From Lutjanus erythropterus (lineage: Eukaryota; Chordata; Actinopteri; Lutjaniformes; Lutjanidae): 64,000 bases of DNA. The stretch lies in assembly GCA_020091685.1 (NCBI GenBank), contig CM034599.1:27279922-27343921 (forward strand), in the 5' to 3' direction. The position numbers were made by a program, and so were the translations under genes. Shown piece after piece: positions 1 to 27,200 of this stretch; the first letter of the stretch is position 1, and the number at the start of each line of letters is the position of its first letter. Below the pieces are notes generated by a model. That model was given only the letters and a program-made list of their open reading frames with translations. It was not told where the DNA came from and made no database searches.

Positions 1-487
1 ATGAGGCACTTATTCATAGTCAGTGTATTAAGTACAGTTAATAGGGCTCAGCACATGGCCAGCAAAGAGGGGCATCAGCACAGAAGTTAAGCAATGAACT
101 GCTGTAAATGTGGTCAGCAACAAAACATATTTTAGCCGCTTAAAAAAGGTCCAACCTAAAAACAACCAATGTTAGTTAAGGTGTACTCTATATTTAGAAT
201 ATTTTCACTGCTGTACTTTGCCATCAAACAGCCTCTTCTGTGTGGAAACCACCATTATATAAGACAAATATCACTCTCTCCAAACCAACCAAACTCTTTA
301 GTCAAAATCATTAATTTTACGTTGCAGAATTTGGTTTTAAGATTGATTTAAGCAACTAAGAAACCCCTCTCTGCTTCTCTGAAATGGGAGCATGTCAACC
401 AGTCTCTGCTGTAGCTAACACACTAATAATCGATAAGTACCTCGTACAACCCCTCATCAGATAATCCAAACTATCCTCTTTAACAAT
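1..487. repeat. Family A long-TIR MITE-like repeat, copy 1 (cut by window edge)
   Basis: This is one of six related interspersed copies in the window. The left end is lost at the window edge, where the sequence opens inside the ATGAGGCACTTATTCATAG terminal motif. The right end carries the inverse motif (AAGTACCTCGTACAACCCC) and finishes near the CTTTAA at 480-484. The internal part resembles the copies at 4815 and 15390. No coding capacity is visible. It is inferred to be a non-autonomous DNA transposon or a similar palindromic element. Confidence 0.6.
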
Positions 488-2549
488 CTATACTGAAAAT
501 CTTTGTAAATTGGTGTGTTTTATTCTTTCTGTTTCAGAGTTGACCCTTGGCCTCAGAGCAACACCATTCAAGATCTCCTCATCCAGCCTCTCCTCAGGAT
601 CCTCCATCAAGGTACAGTCTGCATTCGCAAATTACTTTTTGGAACATCGAGTCTCCACAGAATCTTGACTGTCAAGCATGCATTAAAACACATTCCCTGT
701 TCCTTCCAATTACAGATTAACGTTTTGTTTTCATCCACTATTTCAGACCACACTGACTCAATTGAATTACTCCGTGTTTTTCCTGCGTTCCTATCACGGC
801 AATCACCTATAAAGGCCTGAAAAGCAAGTGAGCCGGGACAGTGAAAGACAGACAGAGTGTGAGAAAAAGAGGGAGAGGAGGGAAGAGCAGTGTTTATCAA
901 ACACAGAGTGGGTAGCCAGTCACATCTGTCCTTGTAGGGTATGTGAAGGAGAGCGAGGGAGAGGGAGGTGCTCGGGGCATTCCTTGTTTTTCCTCTGCAG
1001 ACCGTGCCCATTGAGATTTATCTGGGAAATGTTTCCTAAATCACACCTGTCTGTCTTTATGCACATGAATTACTGTCCATCTCCATTAGAACACATGTTG
1101 ACACAAGCTCTTCATCACGTCTTGTCTCTTGGGGCTGGAAGCCAAAGATGCAACTCTCCCCTCTTAATTTATGCACTCTAATAGGCTGAAAGAGTCTTAC
1201 TGATGGTGGAAAGTGACTGCTGTCAGAAGGAGCCTCCCTCCTCTCAGTGACCTCTGGGGTTAGGAAAAATGGCTGAACTCCCGTTTGCTTCATTCCTTCA
1301 CCTCCTTGCTCCTCCATGAAAGGAAGTGTCCTCATGAATGGAGACTGGGGGATTGAGAGGAGAAGTGGTGTCCTGTTTACTCTTTAATGGCCTTGTATTC
1401 AACCCCCTGTGTGGAGCGCAACGGTAATCTGGTTACGGGATCAGGGAACTGGTTAATTAGGGCCATGGGAGGAGGCTCCGCAAGACTGCAGGATGGATTT
1501 AAGGTGTTGGAATGAGACTGTCTCCATCAGTCAGGCCCCCGTTGAGGCACACAGACACAGGGGCAGGTACGAACAAAGACACCACAGCAGAGTCTGTCTT
1601 GTAGAGAAGGGATTTAGCAGGAAGAGGACAGACACTCTGCAGGAGATGAGGTTTATACTTGTCTGAGCTGAATGATGTTGCAACATTACTGTAACAGCAT
1701 GCAGGTAACGTCTTTTTGTGAGTGCTAACGTGTGTTTGATGTTACTAAATATTATGCATTTTAAATTATGGTTTTAAATATACAATTGCATGCTAACTCC
1801 GCTAGGCTATGGTTTCTATACATGGATATATTAAAAAACTGTATCATCTTTATGGAGGTTTGACAGGAATTCTTTTATTGATAAACCACAAGGCACTGCC
1901 AATAAGTCTTACTCTCTTTTTGTCACTCAGATAGGTCTTTTTTGGGGGGAGACTCCCATTTTTCATTGCACTCTCCTGGTTTCCTCACGGAGTCACAAAT
2001 TTCTGTATTCCGTTCTTGTCCCTCATCCTTCTCAATGAGTGAGACACAGAGAGACAAATGGAGAGTTCAACAGAAAGATATTTTCAAACAAATTTCACAT
2101 GTCCTACAAAGAACAATTCCTGTTTCTTACGTGAAGTTTTAAAGGATGGGGGCCAGTGTTTTCTAAGAGCAGCCTGCCTACTGTATTCTTAAAAAAACAG
2201 TTGTGTAATATAAATTTTCTGTGTTATTGTAATTAAATTTGATATTGGAGCAGTTAAGGCTAAAGGCTGTAGTCCCATGTGTTTTCCAAAAGCATCAGTT
2301 TTAGGTCACCTGCAGGCATCTGTTTGCACTGTCTTGGCAAGAATGAGTTAGGCTGATATTTCAACTGCTTCTGCTGGATTTGCTCAAGTTTTACCATCTG
2401 AGCCTGAGTGACTTGGCTAATGAGATTTAGCCTCAGACACTGTCGACCCGGGGGGGGCCGTTTGGTTACCTTCAGACTGATCCAGAGACCACCTGGTGTA
2501 TGACTTTCCCTGGATAATTCAAAGTCCAAGGTCGTGTGAGAGGAGGGGA
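488..2549. other. Intergenic sequence, no gene seen
   Basis: Short open frames here on both strands overlap each other, lack splice-flanked homology to any protein I recognise and look like chance. No RNA gene or clear repeat is visible. Confidence 0.6.
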
Positions 2550-2551
2550 CA

Positions 2552-2924
2552 TGAGGTACCTACTGATAATCAGAGTATTACCTGTAGTAGATGTTAGTTG
2601 ACAGTTTGAAGAAGTAGAGAGGAGTACTGCTTTACTGCTTTACTTTGCCAGCGATATTAGGCATTGGAAAAGGCTCACAGCAAGGTAAAGCAGTGAAAAT
2701 ATTCCAAAAAAACAGCATACACTTAAACTTATGATTTTGTTAAGTGGCTAAAATAAATTTTCTACTGATCCTGTTCACAGCAGTACATTGCTGAACTTCT
2801 TTGCTGGTACTCCTGCTGCTTCTCCAAACCGGATGGCGTAGCGACTGCCATCTACTATAGGTAACATACTGACTATGGACAAGTACCTCATACAATAATC
2901 AGAACTATTCCTTTAAAGTTGCTT
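2552..2924. repeat. Family A MITE-like repeat, copy 2
   Basis: The left end reads ATGAGGTACCTACTGATAAT and the right end contains ACTATGGACAAGTACCTCAT followed by CTATTCCTTTAA, so the two ends are inverted relative to each other. The interior shares segments such as GGTAAAGCAGTGAAAATATT with the copy at 19051. Confidence 0.6.
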
Positions 2925-3750
2925 AAATAAATACCTTTTTCATGTTGGTGCATATGTTCATTATAGGAGGAAAAGTGTGTGGATATAAAGGCACTATGCA
3001 GTGCAAGTTTTTAATAAGCTATTCCTGTTTAGTGTTGTTGATTGTTGTTTATTGACCACAGTTGTTCCTGTCAGGGACTCTGATCTGTTTGGGTGGTCCT
3101 GGCTTCTCCTTGGTGGTCTAACTTCAGCACTCATAACCTCCACTATTTCCTTAGTCGTATTTTTTTTAATTCCAATAAAACATGTTGATGCTGATACCAT
3201 CAGTTCTGGCAGTGGCTTACAATCCATCCAGAGTCAACAGGGAGAGACATTTTAGATGAAATAAATAGTGGAAAGACTCCAAAACAATTAAAGTTATTTA
3301 TTTTGAAAGCAAGATTAAGATGACATTAATGGCAAAGTCAAGACGCTCGCAGTGTTGTGATGAGAGTTCATTTCAGACAGGTGAGACCAGCAGCTTGTCC
3401 TTCTCCTCACAGCTGCTCTTGTTCATCTCAGCTGTCGGTCCATGCCAACCACTGCACTCAGCCTTGAACACAAACATAAATAATGCCTCCGCTTTATTAC
3501 CAGGGTGATGACAGGACAGTCGGTCTCTTTCCTGTAGTCATAGAGATTACCACTGCCAAGCTCTTGGTCATGCGGGTAAAGCTCTGCTGCGTGAACACGG
3601 ACACACAGGCCCACAGTCAGTGACAGATTGTCTCACTGTCACACAGACGGATAAGGACTCCATTGTTAACATACTGCTGATCCACGCCACAGGCTGGTTA
3701 CCCAACCAGTTCACGTGTCACAGATTTGAGCCTGCAGAGCGGAGTGCTGC
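2925..3750. other. Intergenic sequence, no gene seen
   Basis: Only short overlapping open frames on both strands are present. I see no homology, splice structure or repeat. Confidence 0.55.
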
Positions 3751-4092
3751 AACTAATGATTATTTTCATTATGAATTAATCTGTCTATGATTTTCTTGAT
3801 TAATTGATGAGTTTTTCCATGAAATGTCAAACAATTGTGAAATATTTTGATCAGTGTTTCCCAAATCCTTAGGTAGCATCCTCAACCCAAAGATATTCAG
3901 TTTACTGACATAAAGGACTAAAGAAAACAAACAATTAACACATATAAGAAGCTGACATCAGCAAATTTGGACATTTTTTTCTTTACAAATTGCTAACAAT
4001 TAACTATTAAAATAGTTGGTAATTAATTGAATAGTAATAACTACTCAATTAATTACTCTACTCAATTAATCAACTAATTGTTTCAGCTCTGG
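3751..4092. repeat. Family B 'attaat' palindromic MITE-like repeat, copy 1
   Basis: The element opens with TGCTGCAACTAATGATTATT and closes with the inverse-type end CAACTAATTGTTTCAGCTCT. Its centre contains the text typical of this family (AAATGTCAAA, then ACCCAAAGATATTCAGTTTAC). Similar sequences lie at 21008, 35224, 39560, 41448 and 46005. It is non-coding and common in teleost introns. Confidence 0.6.
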
Positions 4093-4814
4093 TGCCAAGT
4101 GGGGAGAAAAAGTGCAAGACAATCTAATGTATGGGTGAACGATTTCAAAACCACTGTGTTTTATTCATGATATTTTATTTCCGTCTTAGATTTGGCATTC
4201 CTCAAGATTTTTCCCTCTTTGCTATATCTGTTTAGACTGCAATCTCAGCATTGTTTCATTTATGAGCTCTTTTGGAAGCTACACTACATTATTTTTGGAA
4301 ATGCAAATAGCAGCAGAGGTTTCACAATAGCCACAGACGCTGTCACATATAATTTAATCCGATTCACACTACTGCTTCAGAACTACAGACCTAAATATGT
4401 GCAGAAAATTGTTGCGTACGTGTGTGTGTGCTTTCTAGGCTTTTTATTTGTCCTGCCCCTTGTCTTTACTGTGGGTAAAGTGCTTTAGTGCTTTGATGCA
4501 TGGTAAGACTAGAGCCATGTCCTTCTTGGGTTTTGACCCACTTTCCCTGCTGCCAGTCACATTTCTCTCCTCTCTCCCTCGAGGCCAGATTCTTCCTGGG
4601 AACCGCTCTGCTTACCTGTAAATCCCAGAAGAGTCCACTGCTGCCCTTTACCACAGTGTTCCCTGCTAAATGCCAGTCATGATTTTTTTTTATCTTAGAT
4701 CATTAATACACTTTGTGTATAAAAAAAATTGGTTATACAGTCACAGTAGTTAATTGTTATGGTAGAGCTATTTATAGTGGAGTCTTCTGTTGTGCTTGCA
4801 CATTTTAAAATCAG
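4093..4814. other. Intergenic sequence, no gene seen
   Basis: Overlapping short frames on opposite strands at 4466-4682 look like chance. No supported feature was found. Confidence 0.5.
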
Positions 4815-5262
4815 TTTAAAGGGGTGTTTCTGATTATTTGAATGAGGTACTTATTGATAGTCAGTGTATTACCCTCAGTAGACAGAGGTCAGCATGCCCC
4901 TTGTTTGGAGAAGCAGAAGGAGCATGGAAGCTAAACAGAGTAATGTAGTGGACAGGATCAACAACAAAAGGCATTTTAGCTACTTAAAAAGCTCCACCTA
5001 AATAAAATCTATATCTATATTTAGAATATTTTCACTGTTTTACTTTGCTGTCAGACAGACTTTTCCAACGGAAAACCACCATTATACAAGCCAAATATTG
5101 CTCTTTTGAAACCCACCAAACTCTGGTGAGTCTGAATTATCCTTTTAAAACACAGAAGTCACACAATAAAAAACAAACTAACCAATCAAAGCAGCAGTAG
5201 ACTAGTAACCCCTGTGTTCTGCAAGGTAAAATTACTGATTTCACCCATGGAGTCTGGTTGAG
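4815..5262. repeat. Family A MITE-like repeat, copy 3
   Basis: The left end is TTAAAGGGGTGTTTCTGATT followed by GAGGTACTTATTGATAGTC. The TIR-type right end lies near 5145 (AATTATCCTTTTAA). The next 110 bp matches text inside copy 5 near 15789-15905 (ACTAACCAATCAAAGCAG against ACTAACAGATTAAAGCAG), so the copy is probably rearranged. Confidence 0.55.
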
Positions 5263-6160
5263 TGAGAGAGTCACATTTGACTTATATAACAGCAGTTTTC
5301 TGTCTGATGGCAAGATAAAGTTTTAAAGTACTCATATGAAACTACACGCGTAATGCTTGTGATGTCAATGTCATAAAGAATTACAGGTTTATCATATTTT
5401 GTCATGCTTAGCTTTATGCATACTGCATTTGGAAATACAGTATGTACAGTACCATTTCTCTGTCGATAAATCTTCAGTAGGCATTCACAAGATGCACTTG
5501 AGCATTTTACACCATGAACAACATACACACACAGACTTCTGTCAGTGCTCTCGGGGAGCTCTTAATTTAACACAAAAGCACTTGAAGCATCCACATAAGC
5601 AGCAGCTGGGCCTCTGCCCACAGCCAGAAAGCCTAAAACAAAATCTTGGAAGGGGCTGTGATGTCCTTCCTAACATCCTTGCCCATAGCCATGCTGTGTA
5701 GAACTGGGCCCCAGTTCACCCTCACTAAACACTTTGTCCTTCATGGACTGATCTTCCCTCTGGAGGTCTGCCTTGAATCACAGTCATGCAACACAACTGA
5801 CCTGATTAGTCATGACTCAGTTACATTTTGTCAGAAAGCCATTTGAAGAGGAGTGAAACACTAACATATAATAACTGTACTCAGCCCAGGCCTAGAGCCA
5901 CATCTAAACCCTCGTTGCCTGCCAGTCGAGGTGTGAAGGACAAGGGCTCTAAATAAAAGGAAAGTTGAATGAGGGAGGGGTGGGTTTTCTGAACTGTTGC
6001 CACTACCATTCCCCCTCTGGCCTCCACCAGTGCCCCAGGACTGACTGACTTACTGGCTCAGTGGAATAATGGCAGGGCAGGAGATAAATACACATGTCCC
6101 CGGCACCTGGAAATAAGGGGGTGGGGCTATTGCTGCCTGAGAAACGGGATTCCTTGCATG
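5263..6160. other. Upstream flank of smtn, no gene seen
   Basis: No coding exon is recognised here. The stretch probably holds part of the smtn regulatory region, but I see no motif strong enough to name apart from the core promoter that follows. Confidence 0.5.
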
Positions 6161-6163
6161 CTC

Positions 6164-6219
6164 ATTGGCTGTCAGGGTGTCGGCTGGTAAAGAGGGGAGA
6201 TTTGTTGGGGGTATAAAGA
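6164..6219 (+). promoter_or_regulatory. smtn: smtn core promoter: inverted CCAAT box and TATA box
   Basis: An ATTGG (inverted CCAAT) lies at 6164-6168 and a good TATA box, TATAAAGA, at 6212-6219. This predicts transcription starting near 6240. The leader from there to the ATG at 6354 contains no upstream ATG. The arrangement is a classical tissue-restricted promoter and decides where the gene begins. Motif positions are seen directly; the start site is inferred. Confidence 0.65.
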
Positions 6220-6353
6220 ACAGGCATTATTTTGAAAAGCCTCAACGGACAGAGAGGGCCAGAGATCCTGCACCCCAACTAAAGTTTTTGGGTCACTTAA
6301 GTGGATTTAAACTAACATTGGCTGGAGTAACATTGAGTTGAACAGGTCTAGCT

Positions 6354-21948
<15,595 letters not shown>

Positions 21949-22113
21949 CCTGTGCTCGGTGAAGCGTTCAGCCCCGACGTTTCGTCGGCCCCCCTCCACC
22001 TCTCCCTCTTCACCAGCCCTGACACCTCCAGCTCCATCACCTGATGCCCGCCTCCACGCCAACAGGCCGGGTCACAGAGTTGCACATCTCTGATGGGCAC
22101 GTTGGGGATCGTG

Positions 22114-22144
<31 letters not shown>

Positions 22145-23580
22145 TTGTGTATCAGTTTGCTTATTATCTGTGTTGGCAGTGGTGATTCATTATTTCAGTT
22201 CTCAACACAAAATCCTCTTTTCTCCATCGAGGGAGCGCCAAAGTTTTTGTAAGACTTTTCAAGCTTTAAAATTTTACATTTCTTTTATTTTGTAGTCAAA
22301 CTAAATATCACTCAGGTGATATTTAACATGCAGTGGCTGTGTTGCTATGGTAGTGTACTGAAAAATACATCAAGAGAGAAAACAGAAATATTTTTTATAG
22401 TATTTCCCCTTTTAAGTTATTTATAGCTACAATTTTCTCTGCTTCACTTTTGTAATTGTAATCTGCGCGCATTGCTGTTGGTAATACCACTGAAGAAGAA
22501 CAATATACTATAATATTATGATGCATTATTTGGTTTTCATTTCGGTACTTTTTCATTTTTGTCAAACACGGGTTGCTTGAAGTATTTTAATTAAGTTATT
22601 GATGTACTTAGTAAGCACATTACTATTTAATACATGTGCACAGGGATGTTCTTTCTTCATTGTTCAAGTGGATGCAACACTGTTGTTGTTGCAGTCCAGC
22701 GCAGAGTATTCGCACCTTTCTGAACTCTACGGAGCTACTGAGAACAGATTTTTGAACATTGTACTGCCTCATGTATTACTGTATCATCATATTATTTTAA
22801 CAGAAAAAATGCTTTTGCAGCTCATGTACAAAAAAACCTCACAGATCATTGCTCAGCATCACTGCCTTGCCCTGCCAAACACACTCACACACAGCTCTTA
22901 TAGAGGGCTCCTTATTTATGCTTGAGTAGATGTTTTTGAAATGTATTATTTTGTATTTTGTTAGTGTGTACATGATGCTCAGAAAGTTTTGTTTAAAGTG
23001 ATTCGATAAGCTCTAGCTACCACAATGTTATGTGAAACAAATTCACATTTTGGACAAGTCAACTGGCCTGATGAAAGCCGGCTTTCTTTTTAAAGTTTAT
23101 CATGACTGAACATAACTGCCAATTGTATATTTTACAACATGGAGCTAAGGAAAATTTTTAAATGGGTATTTTTATTCAGCTTGTAAAATTCCTTTAGAGA
23201 AGATGTCTAAAATCCGATCAGAGCTGATTCTGGTTTATTTCTGAAAGCTGTTTTAATAGATTTAGTAGAGAAATGAGAATTATTCCACTGCTGCCAACTG
23301 AAAAACAAACCTTCCTCAAAGCAGTGAGCGCTGTACATAGGAGCTTAAACACATTATACGTTCATGTTTCTGTGCACCACAGTTAAATGTGAATTAAAAT
23401 TAAACCAATTTGAGAAATTAATGGGTTTCTGGAGGATTATTGCTTTGAATCGTCTCATAAAACATTTTTCCACAGGAGATTATTGTCAAACCTGCTTAAA
23501 CTCCACCTGGGAGTCTGACAAATCTACACAAGATCATGAATATTCAACACAGAAAGGACCAGAAATGATTCATTTTTTCA
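21949..23580 (+). other. smtn 3' UTR and convergent intergenic region
   Basis: This is the 3' UTR and downstream flank of the distal smtn isoform. A (TG)13 run lies at about 22118-22143. No AATAAA was found before 23560; an ATTAAA-type hexamer lies near 23395, so the smtn poly(A) site is not settled. Selenom ends on the opposite strand at about 23584. Confidence 0.5.
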
Positions 23581-23583
23581 TAT

Positions 23584-23589
23584 TTTATT
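23584..23589 (-). terminator. selenom: Candidate selenom poly(A) signal (AATAAA, minus strand)
   Basis: The plus strand reads TTTTATTATT here, giving AATAAA on the minus strand about 75-120 bases downstream of the SECIS hairpin, a normal distance. It is the nearest hexamer after the SECIS. Confidence 0.5.
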
Positions 23590-23649
23590 ATTATTTCTTC
23601 TCTCACAACACTCCCACTTGAATCCTCTTGTGTCTGTCAGTCCAACCAA

Positions 23650-23715
23650 CCAGAACATGGAGCATCAGCCTCAGGCCAGTCAGACAGGTTTCAGCCTGAG
23701 GCTTCATTCAGTTTC
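23650..23715 (-). ncRNA. selenom: SECIS element of selenom 3' UTR
   Basis: On the minus strand, ATGA (plus 23704-23707) is followed by AGCCTCAGGC, the loop segment TGAAACCTGTCTGACTG, the perfect complement GCCTGAGGCT, and then TGAT (plus 23664-23667). This gives the non-Watson-Crick quartet (TGA/GA), a 10-bp uninterrupted helix and an apical AAACC about 12 nt after the quartet, the textbook SECIS geometry. It recruits SBP2 and EFSec so that the UGA at 28017-28019 is read as selenocysteine. Position about 350 nt after the stop codon, on the coding strand, supports the call. Confidence 0.92.
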
Positions 23716-24059
23716 TCAGCAGGTAGGAAATAATCAGACACACAAGAGAGCTCAAGTGAGGCAGTGAGGATCCTGAAGACAGCTGACACATGATGGACCA
23801 AAACAACAAAACAAAACATACACACTTCCAGTCTGTGCGTGGGCAGTAGAAAAGCACTCACAAAGCGGTCTGTTGGGTTATTATTACTGCAAAAATAAGA
23901 ACAAACAGCAAGAACAACATGTGCAAATTCAGACTGCGGACCTTTAAAGGCCTGTTGCTGATGCTAAGATTTTGTCCTCGCCCAGGAGCTGATCGTGATG
24001 GAGCAGCTATGGGACAGAGTGGTTCTGTGAGACTCCTACTTTTCTCCACTCTGGACAGG

Positions 24060-24290
24060 TTATAGGTCAGTATGTTTGACTTCTGCGTTGGACTCTGAGG
24101 AGGTGTTCTCCGTGGCGAGACTGGCAGTGGATTGTTTGTACGCCGGCTCGTCTTTGAATGGGCTGTCTTTGGCAGGAGAGAAGCGAAACTCCTCCGGCAC
24201 CTCGTCCTCAGGTTGAGCCTTCTTGTAGAAGCCGAGCTTCCCCAGCAGCTCGTTGATCTCAGAGCGGGTCATGTCAGACAGCGCGATCCG
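24060..24290 (-). CDS. selenom: selenom exon 5
   Basis: The acceptor TCCTCCACAG lies at the high-coordinate end, in phase 0. The exon encodes [20 protein letters not shown], a Ser/Glu/Lys-rich tail and the terminal HTDL, then TAA at 24062-24060. Confidence 0.95.
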   Translation of the reverse strand, partial: RIALSDMTRSEINELLGKLGFYKKAQPEDEVPEEFRFSPAKDSPFKDEPAYKQSTASLATENTSSESNAEVKHTDL

Positions 24291-27200
24291 CTGTGGAGGA
24301 CATACACGGGTGAAATGATGATGATTTCAGAGCATATTGTTCACATTTTGTTCACCATGATAGATTTTCAGCTGTTGTTATGAGCTGTTTAAGTACATTT
24401 TAAAAGCCACTTCATAATATTCTTCTATATTATATTTATTGTGTCACAAATCATGCAGTTGTAGGCTACTCTGCTATTTTACACGGTTCATTTATTTATC
24501 ATTTTACAAGAGAGGGTTGTGTACCAAGATCCCAGTTATAGTCCCTTTATGCTGCTTGTAAAATATAATTATATAAATAGATTAAAAAAAAAATCACAAA
24601 AATAAACTTTTTTATGGTTGAGTGCAGTATGAGATGCACCTGCAGCCTGTGGAAGGCCGTAAAAAACAGCACATACAAATTTCATGAGAGATTCACAAAT
24701 CTCACAAATTTAGGGTTCCCTTTGGGACACAGCCAAGTGTTTGGTTTGTCCATTCTAGGGTACTGTAGGAACATGGCGGAGCAACATGGTGGACTGCATG
24801 GAAGAGGACACACACCCTCTGTATATATAAACTGCTCAATCTAAGCTCACGAAAACACAATGATTCTTATTTTCTGGGGATTATACGCTAGTATTGTAAA
24901 AAATATTGATATATCGATAAATGTCAATGCTGAATATCTGAGATGCCTTTAATACTCTTTTTCGCACAATCGATACTCTGGTACCAGCTGCACTTTCTCA
25001 CTCTCTTCTCTCTTCAGGTTGAGAAACACGACTGCAGTGCCGACATAGTCCCGCCTCCTCTCACTTACCCACAGCGCTTCTTCTCATCGCTCATCTCATT
25101 TCATATAACTGTTATCATCTTATAGCTTTAAATAGCTCTAAATAAAAATCTAAAATTTTATGTCTTTATTGTTGAGCCATTTTTTCTGGTGGTATCAAAA
25201 ATGGTATCCAATATCAATATTTTTCAAGGTATCGCCTTGAAATAGAGACTCCAGTGTCGTGACAACACTACTATACATTAATGAGACACTAGGAGGCCCA
25301 AAGCTTGACTCTGTAGGAGTTGCAGGAAGTAACAACACCAGTAACTTCTCTTTTGGTTACACCTCAGTGCACCGTTAATTCATGCATACACACCAGTAAA
25401 CAACAACCTGGTCATGACACAACATCTGCTTTTACACCCTCTGACACTGCTGTTACTATGGTTACCCCCAGAGGGCTTAAAGGAAGTAAGTCAACCCTGT
25501 GTGCAATGTGCTTAGCACCCCACTACCAACAGGATTTGGTGAATTTTGTACTTTAGTCCATGTAGAATCCAGATTAATGCTAATGTTGCTAGGTGTCTGC
25601 TGGAAATTTGCCACTGCAGCTTTAGAAAGTGATGTTTGATGGGCCTTTCTAGCTCGGTGTAGAGCAATAAAGTTTACTTTTATGATGTTATGTTTCTGTC
25701 GACACTGTCATAGACGTGTAATTCAAGTGTATGTTTTATCACTGAGTCATAGTGGTGGTGTTGTACTGGACTGCATTATGATGAAAAGTGTCTCTAATAT
25801 TCTGCCCTCCTCGTGGATGTTAACAGGAAGGACAAAAAACCAGAAACAACTCACCTCAATATAATGTAGTCCATTATATCACCACCTTATCTACATACAT
25901 CATACATACAATACCAATCAAACGTTTGGAATCACCTATTATATTAATGTTTTTCTTTTTCCTTCAATAATGGCTAATAAATATAAAACAATATAATTAT
26001 AATAATTCAGACACCAAATCTATTATATACATTGCCTCTAAAAAAGAAATAATCAAATTATTAAAACTTGGGTTTAGTCCCCACGATGCTGGATAACAGG
26101 GAAGAATACTGTTCTAACCATTTTCGTCCCAAATAACCCTCAATTTTAAATCTGTTTTCCGGTCCAGGAAAGTGTAAGTGACTTCAGATAATTATCAAAC
26201 CACTCTAGATTTGGAAAGCTGTTTTTTGGGCCTCTGCAGTCTACACAGTGGTTAGATTTAACTGGTTAAACTATGATTTGTCTGTCTATAGTATGTTCAA
26301 GCTGATATTCTGTGATCCTTCTATCTCTATTCTGAATTGTAAAGAATAGTTTTATTAACACACCTGTTAGCTTGTTAGAGGCATTACTGGGCACTTTACA
26401 CTGAAACAGGAAACACAACCTCAGTCCTACTTCAGCTAAAAACTCATTTTGTTCTAGATTTTTAATACAGTTAATAAAACTCAAGTATTCATCCACTGAT
26501 TACTGTACGGGCCTCCTGGATACAGGCCCAGGGGCCTCAGGTGTCAGCGGGGCCCCCCAGCCAGAGTGTCTGTTTGAAGTGAGTGTTAACATTTCTTTGC
26601 AAAGCCAATCATATGACTACAAAAAGACACAAAATAACTACACAGAGACAAAAAAAACTACCATAAAGAGACACAAAACTACCACAGACAGAAAAAAAAA
26701 GAAAGACTACAGAGACACATAAATAACACAGACACACCAAAGTAGAACAAATATGTATAAAGCTTCCACAAGGAGTCAAAAAATGACTACAGAGACATAA
26801 AACTACCAAATTAAAGCACAAAATTACCACAAAGAGACATTAAACAACTACAACACTTAAGTATTACAAAGAGAACTAAAGGACTACAAATAGTGTCTCT
26901 TTCAATCTGGGTGTGGTCCTATAAAAAAGGGGTGGAGGAACCTGTTCGGATTTGTTGTTCGACTGCTCATTTCTTTTTTTTTTTCATTCTACTGTGGAAT
27001 ATTAAAGCAAAATGTATATAAAATATCCGTTTTAAAATTTTAAAGTTAAGTCCCTGTGTGGGGCGGCACGGTGGTGCAGTGGTTAGCACTGCCGCCTCAC
27101 AGCAGGAAGGTCCTGAGTTTGATCCCTCAGCTGGCTGGGGCAGGGCCTTTCTGTGCGGAGTTTGCATGTTCTCCCCGTGTCTGCGTGGGTTCTCTCCGGG

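Noticed and set aside
607-1335. Overlapping frames of 92-134 codons on both strands
   Set aside because: They are antiparallel and of low complexity in parts, with no recognisable homology; treated as chance.
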